43,782 nt of DNA from DATEMK01 sp035275625. GTDB taxonomy: Bacteria; Bacteroidota; Bacteroidia; AKYH767-A; OLB10. Every line of letters starts with the position of its first letter. Position 1 is the first letter of the stretch. Positions 17,877-25,378 of this stretch are shown here, piece after piece. A model generated the notes under the pieces. The model worked only from the letters and a program-made list of their open reading frames with translations. It was not told the DNA's origin and searched no databases. The stretch lies in NCBI GenBank assembly GCA_035275625.1, contig DATEMK010000066.1, positions 1-43,782 on the forward strand. The letters run 5' to 3'. The translations under genes were made by a program, and so were the position numbers.

Positions 17877-18259
17877 TAGTTTTTAGTTGCTGCAGGTGGC
17901 GGTAAAACTTCTTCTTTCTTCGGTGGAGGTGGCGGAGGATTCACATACCCGGGTAAATTATTTGGAGAAGGTGATGGAGCTTTTTGGAACTGCATTTTAA
18001 TTTGCGTGATGGTATAGTTCATTCCGAACTTTACCAGCTCCCAATCGTGTTCGTAACACAACCGCTTTTGACCAATGCAGTATTCAACTGCCAGCTTTTT
18101 TATCACATCATCGGGAGGACGTTTCAGCCGTATGATGTCAGCAGGTGAATCCTTTCTCCTGAATCGTATAATCCATTCGACAATTTGAAGTAAAAAAAAT
18201 CCTGCACTTAAAAAAACAACGATGGCTGCAAACCATCCGTGAATTGTAATTTGAAACAT
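17876..18259 (-). CDS. Single-pass membrane protein with proline-rich tail in the tail operon
   Basis: This 127-residue protein has a hydrophobic segment at residues 9-30 (FAAIVVFLSAGFFLLQIVEWII) followed by a basic stop-transfer stretch (RFRRK). Next come a soluble region with two Cys residues (EYCIGQKRLCYEHD) and a proline-rich C-terminus (NPPPPPPKKEEVLPPP). This suggests an N-terminal membrane anchor with a cytoplasmic tail. It is encoded between the gp10-like and 525-residue tail genes. It could take part in assembly at the membrane or in lysis; a holin is unlikely given one segment and the large soluble tail. No named family is recognised. Confidence 0.6.
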   Translation of the reverse strand: MFQITIHGWFAAIVVFLSAGFFLLQIVEWIIRFRRKDSPADIIRLKRPPDDVIKKLAVEYCIGQKRLCYEHDWELVKFGMNYTITQIKMQFQKAPSPSPNNLPGYVNPPPPPPKKEEVLPPPAATKN

Positions 18260-18262
18260 AGT

Positions 18263-18784
18263 TTAGTCTTTAAAGGAATTAATGATGTCTGATTTCATAT
18301 ATAAAACTTGCGAGTTGGAGTAAGCCATGATAAACGACTCGACACGTTCATCAGTAATTACATTAGAAAAAATTAATTGTGGCGCCTTGCCTGAATGCAC
18401 ATCACGGAATAATTTATTCCCATCCCTGTGCATCTTCGCAGCAATCATGTACGCCATTTGATCTTTACCAATTGTTTTAATCACCACTTTATTTTGAAGC
18501 TGCACAGATTTAGTAAACACAATTCCTTTTTTATTGATCCATGCCAGGATTGCCTCTCTTAGTGTTGGAGTTCCTTTGGCTGCATCTGGTCGGGTTGGAC
18601 CTCTTCCACCCTCTAATGTTTTAATCCATTTCCAGCCATATATAGTTCCTTCGGTATCGCTTTTGACATCCGCACGTACGTTCTGATCAGAATAACCATA
18701 GCCCCGCAGATTGCCCTTGATTTCATCAGCGAGCTTGTTAATGAATTGATCAACTATTTTGTCGGCAGCCTGATTTAGAGACAT
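18263..18784 (-). CDS. HK97 gp10-like tail-completion/neck protein (putative)
   Basis: This 173-residue protein has an N-terminal helix (AADKIVDQFINKLADEIKGNL) and a conserved-looking centre (GWKWIKTLEGGRGPTRPDAAKGTPTLREAILAWINKKG) like small gp10-type proteins at the head-tail interface of siphophages. A C-terminal segment contains HSGKAPQLIFSNVITDERV. It overlaps the 18,775-19,215 gene by ten bases, which suggests coupled translation. Gp10-like proteins usually neighbour a tail-terminator gene, and the preceding gene may be that partner. Assignment is moderate because it rests on sequence patterns recalled by eye. Confidence 0.6.
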   Translation of the reverse strand: MSLNQAADKIVDQFINKLADEIKGNLRGYGYSDQNVRADVKSDTEGTIYGWKWIKTLEGGRGPTRPDAAKGTPTLREAILAWINKKGIVFTKSVQLQNKVVIKTIGKDQMAYMIAAKMHRDGNKLFRDVHSGKAPQLIFSNVITDERVESFIMAYSNSQVLYMKSDIINSFKD

Positions 18785-19215
18785 AATGTTTCGTCATTCT
18801 GAGGTGTAATACTTCCGGTGAACACAATTCCGCTCATGCCAACATCGAACAGATTTATAAAGTTCGTTCGCTTCACATTCTTTATCGTCTTTACCTTTTT
18901 GTTGTTGGTTGCAGAAATAATAAACTTCCTACTCAACTGACGCATGGGAGTGATGCATTCCGTATTATGTTTTTCCTGTGGCCAGTCAAGTTCTGATTTC
19001 ATTGCAAACAATAGCATGATGTCATAAGTTGGCTCTATCAAACCACTCAGTTTAATATCATCAGAAGAAACGACAGGTTCGATCTGCAGTACTGCCGGAA
19101 AATTCCTTTGGTCATGCATTAGATTGTGCTCTGACCTTACACCTGTATAAAATGAAACCGGGTATGTCCAATTAGCCCCAGTGAGAATTTCCTGTAAGAG
19201 ATCTTCGATTGTCAT
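18775..19215 (-). CDS. Putative tail terminator/minor tail protein
   Basis: This 146-residue alpha/beta protein starts MTIEDLLQEILTGANWTYPVSFYTG and continues with short strands and helices, of a size suited to a tail-terminator (gpU-like) protein. Its ATG overlaps the TGA of the -1 frame extension of the tail chaperone (ATGA at 19,215-19,212). That overlap supports both gene models. No catalytic or metal motif is visible. Tail terminator is suggested by size and its place beside the gp10-like gene. Confidence 0.55.
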   Translation of the reverse strand: MTIEDLLQEILTGANWTYPVSFYTGVRSEHNLMHDQRNFPAVLQIEPVVSSDDIKLSGLIEPTYDIMLLFAMKSELDWPQEKHNTECITPMRQLSRKFIISATNNKKVKTIKNVKRTNFINLFDVGMSGIVFTGSITPQNDETLCL

Positions 19216-20014
19216 TTTTGATTCCGTTTTTGATTTTCTTTTATAACATCTGCGTACCTGATCCTGAACCGCCTTTCCTCCTGCAACATCTGTGAAACAA
19301 CAAATGCTGTATTGTAATCCATCAACAACACATCGTCCAACGTTATCTTCAAGTCCTTTGCAATCGCCCGGAGCATGTTCATTATTCCGAACCGCTCAAA
19401 GTTTTTTATACCGGCTGAAACCTCATCCTCGGTATAGAGAGGTTTATATATTTTGGCTTCAGTCTCCGAAATTTTTTTGATTTCTTCAAAAAAAAACCTG
19501 CTACCGGATAAGCTTCAAGGATTGAACACTGGCTGATCAGTTTTTGAAACAGCGATAGCCTGTCTTCAAAATCGGTTTTCTTCATTTCGCTGTACTCGCA
19601 CTTATAATATTTGAAGAAAAGGTAAACGGCAATGGAGTAAGTGATCATTTCCTGTTCACTTTTATCTTCTGTCATGGAACTCTGCAACAATATTTTCAAC
19701 CCCTGCGGCTCTTTCCTGATTTCCAAATGCGGATCAACCCACTTGGAACCAATTTTAATTCGCTCAGGCATGGCCAGCTCCTTCAATTTTGGCATGTCAT
19801 TTAACCAGGTGAGCATCGGCACAATTGTATGAGCAATGTACTTTGCATCAATCATTATCGCTGTATCATAGTCAATGTCCAACAGGATAGAAATGATTTT
19901 AAAAACGTCCTGCAGGTCCGGTTCGTTGGCAAGCTGGAAAAACTTTTCAACACTGACATCACCCCATGAAGTTGGCAGGGAATGTTTTTCAGTTCCAATG
20001 GTCAGAGGTATCAT
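19212..20014 (-). CDS. Tail assembly chaperone, -1 frameshift product (gpGT-like)
   Basis: Slipping back one base at T9 (19,496-19,488) or A7 (19,478-19,472) continues the frame through ISETEAKIYKPLYTEDEV, FGIMNMLRAIAKDLKIT and MLQEERRFRIRYADVIKEN to TGA 19,214-19,212, about 267 residues. The -1 extension is open, hydrophilic and helical. It ends in an ATGA overlap with the next gene, so it is very likely translated. Programmed -1 frameshifting in a tail chaperone upstream of the tape measure is conserved in siphophages such as lambda (G/GT). A sequencing error in a homopolymer would instead make this one long gene. Confidence 0.75.
19406..20014 (-). CDS. Tail assembly chaperone, short (zero-frame) product
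   Basis: This 202-residue protein is predicted to be mainly helical (LANEPDLQDVFKIISILL, then MLTWLNDMPKLKELAM). It resembles chaperones that coat the tape measure during tail assembly (lambda gpG-like). It lies after the terminase genes and before the tail genes. The last 25 residues, after a T9 run and an A7 run, are strongly basic (KKSKKFRRLKPKY) and look like out-of-frame sequence. In the -1 frame the region continues as good coding sequence to 19,212, so this product is probably the shorter of two made from one gene. Confidence 0.65.
   Translation of the reverse strand: MIPLTIGTEKHSLPTSWGDVSVEKFFQLANEPDLQDVFKIISILLDIDYDTAIMIDAKYIAHTIVPMLTWLNDMPKLKELAMPERIKIGSKWVDPHLEIRKEPQGLKILLQSSMTEDKSEQEMITYSIAVYLFFKYYKCEYSEMKKTDFEDRLSLFQKLISQCSILEAYPVAGFFLKKSKKFRRLKPKYINLSIPRMRFQPV
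19472..19496 (-). other. Candidate -1 ribosomal slip sites (T9 and A7 runs)
   Basis: On the minus strand the codons GGT TTT TTT TTG (T9 at 19,496-19,488) and, nine bases later, TCA AAA AAA TTT (A7 at 19,478-19,472) both allow tRNAs to re-pair one base back. Both the zero and the -1 frames are open between them, so either run could serve. The A7 run matches a classical A-AAA-AAA heptamer. Confidence 0.65.
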
Positions 20015-20033
20015 AATAGGTTGGGAGAGAACG

Positions 20034-20070
20034 CAAAGTTAATTTTGTTAACTTGTATTTTCACGTGAAA
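20034..20070 (-). promoter_or_regulatory. Probable tail-module promoter with palindromic site
   Basis: Minus-strand TAACTTTG (20,041-20,034) fits the -7 element TAnnTTTG and lies about 20 bases before the chaperone ATG. No clear TTTG is found at the usual distance upstream. The motif GTTAACAAAATTAA (20,052-20,039) overlaps it, and the perfect 12-bp palindrome TTTCACGTGAAA (20,059-20,070) lies just upstream. These suggest regulator binding. Confidence 0.5.
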
Positions 20071-20111
20071 CAAAAAAGTTTTTAACAAAAAGCAATCCAC
20101 TTTTTCAACAC

Positions 20112-21455
20112 TCAGTTAAAAAATCCGAACCTTGGTGCCGTCAACGGTTTGTCCAGATCAAAATACACCCGCATCATGAGCGTGTCGGAAAAGTCAGGCG
20201 AACGGTTGATCTGTTCCTTTATCCATTCCTTTGGCTGAATGGCTTTTTTTCCATCAGAATCAACCGTTTTCTGTTTAACCTGTTCCAGTTCCTCGCGGAT
20301 CATTTCACGCCATTGCTCGTTCTCGGTGTTAATGTATAAACCCGCCTCATTTACTTTATCGGCAAGCTTGAAATAACACTGGCTTTTCAGATTCTTGAAG
20401 TTCTCTTTATCATCGCCTTCCTGTTTGATCGGTGAGGAATTGTTAATAAATCCTTTGCATTCGAGAATATCTTTTACTCCACCGCCAACGCCATCTTCAT
20501 CAACAAGAATATTGGATTTTGGAACTGAATGTTTCATGGCCAGGGAATCAATCCGCTTTGCGGATTCGGAAACTGAAAGTTTGAACTCCCTGAATATTTC
20601 TTCCACCCGCCATCCATCCCAAAGCATGATCACCGTATGGTCACTCCCGAAACGTGCGATATCCGCTGTAATGAATTTCTCCCCGGGTGTAACAAACTTA
20701 TTTGAAAACAGGTCAAATATTTTATCGTAATTGATCAGCGAGGTCGGGTCGTCATCATATTCCCAGTTACCAAGGTACAACCGTTGACGCATCACTTCAT
20801 CTTTAATTTTTGACAGTGATTGAATGTACTCCTGATTTCCCTTCACATTATCTTTTGGCAGCAATTGAATGAAGGCTTTGTCTGGTGGTAATGTGCCTGT
20901 GGTCCACGGCTTATAGAACTCCTGATACATCCAATTCTTTTTCGGATTGCAGGTGATTAATAATTTACGCGGCAGATTATACTTGTCATTGTTTTTCCTG
21001 CCGATGCTGATCAACAGATTTTCTTTTGCCAGGGATTTAACTTCACCACCTTCTTCAATCCATCCGCGGGTGAATTGCATTGAACCGAATCTTTCAAACA
21101 AAGGATCACGCGGGAGGTATGAGCATTCTAAAAGATAAACACGGCTGTCATTATGCAACCGGTAGTAGTTATCCTGCCCGTTAAATTTGCAATAGTCTGT
21201 CAGGTTAATTTGCCACTTGGAAAACGCTTCATTAATGGTCGGAATAGTGTGTTTCCGGATGTCTATAAGTTTCTCACGGGCAATGAAGTAAAAGGTTTCA
21301 GGATAAACCAATGCATCATGGAAAATACAGTTGGCACCAAGCAATGATTTACCGCCAAACTTTGCACCTCCAACCAATACCTCTACTGTGGTTGAATCAT
21401 TCCATTTACGGATAGCAGCAATTTGATTTTTATACGCTTTAAATTTAAGCTTCAT
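20112..21455 (-). CDS. terL: Terminase large subunit
   Basis: TerL is the packaging motor ATPase and nuclease that cuts concatemers and pumps DNA through the portal. This 447-residue protein has a Walker A-like GGAKFGGKS (29-37), a Walker B-like RGWIEEGGE with acidic residues near 134-135, and a motif III-like LLITCNP (165-170). The C-terminal nuclease has acidic residues in ITADIARFGSDH (D265), ILVDEDGVGGG (D319/D321) and SPDFSDTLMM (D421/D424). The length is typical. It overlaps the small-subunit stop and is separated from the tail chaperone by a promoter-like gap. Confidence 0.93.
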   Translation of the reverse strand: MKLKFKAYKNQIAAIRKWNDSTTVEVLVGGAKFGGKSLLGANCIFHDALVYPETFYFIAREKLIDIRKHTIPTINEAFSKWQINLTDYCKFNGQDNYYRLHNDSRVYLLECSYLPRDPLFERFGSMQFTRGWIEEGGEVKSLAKENLLISIGRKNNDKYNLPRKLLITCNPKKNWMYQEFYKPWTTGTLPPDKAFIQLLPKDNVKGNQEYIQSLSKIKDEVMRQRLYLGNWEYDDDPTSLINYDKIFDLFSNKFVTPGEKFITADIARFGSDHTVIMLWDGWRVEEIFREFKLSVSESAKRIDSLAMKHSVPKSNILVDEDGVGGGVKDILECKGFINNSSPIKQEGDDKENFKNLKSQCYFKLADKVNEAGLYINTENEQWREMIREELEQVKQKTVDSDGKKAIQPKEWIKEQINRSPDFSDTLMMRVYFDLDKPLTAPRFGFFN

Positions 21456-21906
21456 CTTGTGGCGTTACTTCCATGCCGCTGATAGGCTCCACTGTTTTAA
21501 AATTGACATTGGTTTCTTTGGGAGCCTCATACCCACACATTGAATTAAGAACTTCGGCTGCCCTGATCTGATCAGGGTAGGATGGAATAAAGGTTTTATC
21601 ACTGCCAGGTAACTTTGCACCTTTCTTCCGAATGATGTTTGTCAGGGTCTTTTTGATCTCATGTTCTGAAGCCACATCATCGGCAGCCATTTTTGCAATC
21701 GCCTCTTCACGAAATTTATCATAAAGAGCATTTTTTTTTGCCTGTTCCTCCGTAATCATTTTTGCCACATCATCACGCTTTAAAAGGAGCTTACCTTTGG
21801 TTGCAGCTACCTTATCGCTTACGTGCGGAAACGCAGCCTTGTAAGCTGTAACGTGATCTGGTGACTTTATATAAGCATTGGCGAATGCTAAATGTGTGGC
21901 TTTCAT
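21445..21906 (-). CDS. terS: Terminase small subunit
   Basis: This 153-residue protein recognises the packaging site and recruits TerL. Its N-terminus (FANAYIKSPDHVTAYKAAFPHVSDKVAATKGKLLLKRDDVAKMI) is the helix-turn-helix arrangement of the Terminase_2 family. A helical centre for oligomerisation and a short Pro/Thr-rich end follow. It overlaps the terL start by 11 bases and begins two bases after the ParB-methyltransferase stop, so these genes form one packaging unit. Confidence 0.85.
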   Translation of the reverse strand: MKATHLAFANAYIKSPDHVTAYKAAFPHVSDKVAATKGKLLLKRDDVAKMITEEQAKKNALYDKFREEAIAKMAADDVASEHEIKKTLTNIIRKKGAKLPGSDKTFIPSYPDQIRAAEVLNSMCGYEAPKETNVNFKTVEPISGMEVTPQDEA

Positions 21907-21908
21907 CT

Positions 21909-23393
21909 TTATTCCACTATTTTCAACTTTTTAAGGATACTTTTCGGGTAAACATTGTCCTGTCCCCAACCATTCAGCTCAATCACACGTTTGAAAAAGT
22001 CCTGGTGATTTTCCCAGAATGCGTACCGCGATCCGTTGGGAAGTGGTAAGGTGAATTCATATTGCAGCGATTTCTTCAACGCATCCGGAGAAACGGTGTT
22101 TTGTTTTGTGGCCATGATCTGGAAGGTCTGATCCCCTCCACCTATTTTCATTTTGCTGCCAGGTCCGAAATATGTTTCCGCTAGATCCTGAGCCTCCTGT
22201 TTTGAATGGAACTTTTGATAGAACCATTGTCCGTTCCTGAACTGTCCGGAGAATCCATGTTCGTCAACGAATTTGATCATATCATCTTTCGTGAATGTTT
22301 TTCCGTAACCGGTTTTCTTTTGATTCGCTCGCCTTTCCAAACATTCTTTGAGTCGTCCGGAAATGAAAATCTTTCCACCTGGTTTGCAAAATGCATTCAG
22401 GCAGCTTAGAACATGGTGTTGTGCTTCCATGGAGTGAACAGAATTCAGAACAGAATCACAGATCACCACATCAAACAATCCGCTGGCTATGACTTGTTTT
22501 TTTATCCGTAAGAAATCAGCTTTCACATGCTCGATCCATATTCCGTTGGTTCCTTCTTTCCTGAAGAAGAATTCGAGCGGGAAAACATTGTACCCTTTTG
22601 AGTTCAGAGATTTTGCATAATCCTGGTACCCTGCGCCAAAGTCCAAAGAGATTTCTTCCTTCTTTAGGTTCGGGATCACTGTGTATTCATAAAGTCGTGA
22701 GTTGCCTGCTTTTTCGTTTCCGGTTTGTGATTCCCTCAGCCTGTTTTTCTGCGCATAACATTGAGGGTAAATTTTTTTCTCGGTGTGCTCATAAGAAAAA
22801 ACACCGTAATCCTGTGCAAACATATTTCGCGCGAAGTCAACATCTTTTTTTTGCAGCTTGTAACAAAGCAGCTTCATGTTCAGAAGTTTACAGCAGTATG
22901 CATACATCGAAGAAAGAAGCACATTGTTTTCATGGTCGAGCACACAATTTGCAAACGGACCATACCTGAGCATGAGCTTGGTGATCACGCTCACGATCTG
23001 GCCACATGCACCCGGACTCTTCACATCAATGTCGGCAGGATCCACGTAAGTGAATTCACCGAACGGAATTTCCTTTATGATCTGTACGACCGGTTGATTT
23101 TCTTTGATCGGCAGCTCCGTCATGTTATGGAATTGGTTGAAACGAATTTCATCCTGCAGAGAAACATTTGAAACGAAATATGCATAGCATTCTTCAATGC
23201 CGAGTACCTGCATTCCTTTGGTTCTTTGGTGGCCTGCAATAATTGTAGTGTTTTCCTTTCGTGCAACAATTACTTTGATCATTCCCAGCCGGATGATGCT
23301 GGCTTTCAAATTATCAAAGCCCTCGGAACTTATTTTCCGCGGGTTGTATGGTGCCGGCTGGATGTCACTTAATTTTATCTTTTGCAGCATCAA
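21909..23393 (-). CDS. ParB/Srx-fold domain fused to SAM-dependent methyltransferase
   Basis: This 494-residue protein has an N-terminal ParB/sulfiredoxin-fold domain (residues 1-95: LSDIQPAPYNPRK, then IIAGHQRTKG). A central region follows, then a C-terminal class I methyltransferase with motif I DFGAGYQDYA (251-260) and a motif IV-like VVICDSVLNSVH (309-320). There is no DPPY or NPPY, so a standard N6-adenine or N4-cytosine DNA methylase is unlikely. Similar motif IV forms occur in methyltransferases tied to DNA phosphorothioation or small molecules, but the target here is unknown. It sits next to another ParB-fold protein and upstream of the terminase. Confidence 0.8.
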   Translation of the reverse strand: MMLQKIKLSDIQPAPYNPRKISSEGFDNLKASIIRLGMIKVIVARKENTTIIAGHQRTKGMQVLGIEECYAYFVSNVSLQDEIRFNQFHNMTELPIKENQPVVQIIKEIPFGEFTYVDPADIDVKSPGACGQIVSVITKLMLRYGPFANCVLDHENNVLLSSMYAYCCKLLNMKLLCYKLQKKDVDFARNMFAQDYGVFSYEHTEKKIYPQCYAQKNRLRESQTGNEKAGNSRLYEYTVIPNLKKEEISLDFGAGYQDYAKSLNSKGYNVFPLEFFFRKEGTNGIWIEHVKADFLRIKKQVIASGLFDVVICDSVLNSVHSMEAQHHVLSCLNAFCKPGGKIFISGRLKECLERRANQKKTGYGKTFTKDDMIKFVDEHGFSGQFRNGQWFYQKFHSKQEAQDLAETYFGPGSKMKIGGGDQTFQIMATKQNTVSPDALKKSLQYEFTLPLPNGSRYAFWENHQDFFKRVIELNGWGQDNVYPKSILKKLKIVE

Positions 23394-24021
23394 TCAGGAA
23401 TTTTGGAAATCCGATACTCGTTGTATTTTTATCCACGTACTGTTTTAAAAGTGCATTCAATTCATTCCGCTCCTCGTCAGTCATTGGAATTTTTTTAGTG
23501 TCAATTACCAGGTACATGAGGTTCAATGAAGAAGTGTTTTCCTCACCTTCCGCGGTGACTGTTTCATCAAACTTCGGTTCAACTCCCCACTTCAGAACAT
23601 CAATCTCATGCAATACTGCAAGCTCTGTAATAACTTCCAAGTCCGGTACGTAATCAATCTTTTGGGTTTGGTTATCGGCAAGGGCCAGCTCCCTGCCTTT
23701 TGCGGAATCCAAATCAATGTCGGTCCGCTTTACAGCGACAAGCATGTCACCGGTAGTTTCAACAATCAGAATATTTTGACCGCCTCCTTCAATATAATTT
23801 TCGGTGGCTTTGTTGCCGGCAATCAGCCGGTTATTCTTGTCGAGCAAAACCGATCTGCCCGCTCCGAATTGATGAAATGATTGTTTGATCATCTCCTTTC
23901 CTTTCGGAGTGCCTTTGTTCGTGTTCCTGTCATCAGGAATAATGGATTTAACGCTGACTTTTTTTACAGTTGGCGTTTTGATTTTGGATTTTGTTTTGGT
24001 TGATTTCATTGGTTTTACCAT
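23365..24021 (-). CDS. ParB-like protein
   Basis: This 218-residue protein has a Lys/Thr-rich N-terminal tail (KSTKTKSKIKTPTVKK) followed by a ParB/Srx-like domain (SIIPDDRNTNKGTPKGKEMIKQSF, then NRLIAGNKATENY and TDIDLDSAKGRELALADNQTQKI). The C-terminal part is helical. ParB-fold proteins may bind DNA, hydrolyse nucleotides or act as nucleases; active residues cannot be assigned here. It overlaps the ParB-methyltransferase gene by 29 bases, so the two may work as partners, possibly in DNA modification or packaging control. Confidence 0.75.
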   Translation of the reverse strand: MVKPMKSTKTKSKIKTPTVKKVSVKSIIPDDRNTNKGTPKGKEMIKQSFHQFGAGRSVLLDKNNRLIAGNKATENYIEGGGQNILIVETTGDMLVAVKRTDIDLDSAKGRELALADNQTQKIDYVPDLEVITELAVLHEIDVLKWGVEPKFDETVTAEGEENTSSLNLMYLVIDTKKIPMTDEERNELNALLKQYVDKNTTSIGFPKFLIDAAKDKIK

Positions 24022-24245
24022 TTATGAGCAGGGCAACTTACCCAGCCACCCAGCATTGATTTCAGATTCATGACGCACCCGCAGAGTTTTATTTCTTTTC
24101 CCGCATGACAAACTTTTTCGCCAATTATGGGAGGGAAAACTGTTAAGTCAAGCGTTCCGCATGTTATTACTTTCTTACCAAAGACTTTTGATTCTTTGTG
24201 GAACGGGCAGTCAACGCAAATTTTTAATTTATCGGATGGACTCAC
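24015..24245 (-). CDS. Small Cys-rich (zinc-binding) protein
   Basis: This 76-residue protein starts at GTG (24,245); the ATG two bases upstream is out of frame and meets TGA at once. Cysteines are spaced as in small zinc-binding proteins: CVDCPFHKES, then ITCGTLDL, VCHAGK, LCGCVMN and VSCPAHKW. It has no membrane segment. It overlaps the ParB-like start by seven bases and is the first gene after a promoter-like region. It may help the ParB-like proteins or the packaging machinery; there is no direct evidence. Confidence 0.65.
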   Translation of the reverse strand: MSPSDKLKICVDCPFHKESKVFGKKVITCGTLDLTVFPPIIGEKVCHAGKEIKLCGCVMNLKSMLGGWVSCPAHKW

Positions 24246-24252
24246 ATGGTGC

Positions 24253-24291
24253 CAAAAGTAACAAAATTGATTCCAATTTAATTTTGTTAAC
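24253..24291 (-). promoter_or_regulatory. Probable packaging-module promoter with inverted repeat and late motif
   Basis: Minus-strand TACTTTTG (24,260-24,253) is an exact TAnnTTTG -7 match just upstream of the GTG start of the Cys-rich gene. An inverted repeat ACAAAATT (24,261-24,268)/AATTTTGT (24,280-24,287) lies above it. The motif GTTAACAAAATTAA (24,291-24,278) recurs before the tail module and, in a variant form, before the head module. It may be a binding site for a late regulator. Confidence 0.45.
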
Positions 24292-24300
24292 TGAAAGTTA

Positions 24301-24411
24301 TCAGCATCCCATGGCCTGACCGATCAATCCAAGGAGGATAATTACAAGCAAAACAATTCCGAAAATTTTCCCGATGTCGTTAGGTACCCGTGGATGTTTG
24401 TAATTGTTCAT
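24301..24411 (-). CDS. Small membrane protein (36 residues)
   Basis: The short frame starts at ATG 24,411 and ends with TGA at 24,301. It encodes a hydrophilic N-terminus (MNNYKHPRVPNDIGK) and one hydrophobic helix (IFGIVLLVIILLGLIGQAMG). It lies between the resolvase gene and the promoter-like region at 24,253-24,291, and has no overlap with neighbours. Single-span peptides of this size can be toxins, regulators of envelope proteins or holin-like; none can be chosen. The composition is convincing, but the frame is short. Confidence 0.5.
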   Translation of the reverse strand: MNNYKHPRVPNDIGKIFGIVLLVIILLGLIGQAMGC

Positions 24412-24426
24412 ATAGCAAATATAAAA

Positions 24427-24861
24427 TTACATTTGAAAAACGAGAGCTGCAGCATCACGTGAATGGTTTGAGGTCTGGTGTGGCCAGCCTGTTACTCTTT
24501 TAAAATAATCGTCCTTCCATTTAGTTCCGTTCTTTATCGGTGCAACCATTTCAAAATCTATTTTCATGTCGGTGAGAAATTCTTCCCATATGGTGCACTG
24601 TATTTTAATGGCGCCAGCTCCAAACTTTTTCTGATCAGCATTACCTCCAAACCATTTCCTTTTCCGTGCATCTTCCACGCGAACAAAAATTTGTTCCTTC
24701 TTTAAGATATCACGATAGAGCTCATGGATCTGGGCAAATGCCTGGTGAATCTTCAAAGTTTTAATGGACCAAAATTGTTTCTGCTGTTTATTCCAAACTG
24801 CAAAACCGGTTTCGATCCCGGGATCAATGCCGATGTAAATTATTTTTCCGGCTCTATTCAT
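24427..24861 (-). CDS. RuvC-like/RNase H-fold Holliday junction resolvase
   Basis: It cuts branched DNA before packaging. The protein from ATG 24,861 has 144 residues. Motifs are GKIIYIGIDPGIETGFAVW (first Asp), VRVEDARKRKWFGG (Glu) and a C-terminal HSRDAAALVF (last acidic residue). These give the RuvC-type spacing of acidic residues. An earlier start at 24,948 would overlap the upstream gene by about 95 bases and adds unrelated sequence, so I prefer 24,861, where the overlap is eight bases. It ends the early operon near the late region, a common place for resolvases. Confidence 0.75.
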   Translation of the reverse strand: MNRAGKIIYIGIDPGIETGFAVWNKQQKQFWSIKTLKIHQAFAQIHELYRDILKKEQIFVRVEDARKRKWFGGNADQKKFGAGAIKIQCTIWEEFLTDMKIDFEMVAPIKNGTKWKDDYFKRVTGWPHQTSNHSRDAAALVFQM

Positions 24862-25378
24862 ATAAATCCAATAGTCTTCCTGATGAATTGATTTTGCAGT
24901 GGATAACAGGAGAAAGACCTTGGTTCTTTTTTCTTTTGAATCCCACATGATTGAACCTTTCAGAAAATATTTTACACCACACTTCCCAATTTTCCACTAA
25001 TGGTATTACACCACAATCGAAAATTATCATTGCTTTTTCTACTAATTTCCAATTGGTTTGATGTCTAAAATTAATTCCGTAGTCTTCTTTAAATGTCTTA
25101 ATATAAACCCACCAACCATCGAAAAACCAATTGTTGGTGTTTTTAAAAACCCATATATAGCATGGTACAATTGAATCTTCATGCGAGATTCTTTTATAAT
25201 ACAATTGATCATTTTGTTTTTCCTTCCTCTTTGCAAAAACTTCTGCCCACGTGCACTTTTTCCATTCAGGTGAAACACCAAAATAACTTCCGCAATAATC
25301 ATGGTACATATAAGCGACATCAGGTGGTAATTCTTTTTTCCACCAAAATTTAGCCGCTTCCCTGTGCATGACTGTCAT
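24854..25378 (-). CDS. Hypothetical Trp-rich protein
   Basis: This 174-residue soluble protein is unusually rich in Trp and Tyr (FWWKKELPPDVAYMYHDY, then YIWVFKNTNNWFFDGWWVYIKTF and NWEVWCKIF). No catalytic motif or membrane segment is evident. Its start overlaps the preceding small gene by four bases (ATGA) and its stop overlaps the resolvase start by eight, so it is translated as part of the early operon. I do not recognise the family. Confidence 0.6.
   Translation of the reverse strand: MTVMHREAAKFWWKKELPPDVAYMYHDYCGSYFGVSPEWKKCTWAEVFAKRKEKQNDQLYYKRISHEDSIVPCYIWVFKNTNNWFFDGWWVYIKTFKEDYGINFRHQTNWKLVEKAMIIFDCGVIPLVENWEVWCKIFSERFNHVGFKRKKNQGLSPVIHCKINSSGRLLDLYE

Noticed and set aside
17876..18259. 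Holin
   Set aside because: Only one membrane segment plus a large proline-rich soluble tail; it lies among tail genes and has no lysis partner nearby.
22598..22969. Cys/His-rich + strand frame opposite the ParB-methyltransferase
   Set aside because: Lies wholly inside a confident gene; composition comes from the complementary codons.
24862..24948. N-terminal extension of the RuvC-like protein
   Set aside because: It overlaps the upstream gene by about 95 bases and adds sequence unlike a RuvC start; the ATG at 24,861 fits the fold and the operon.
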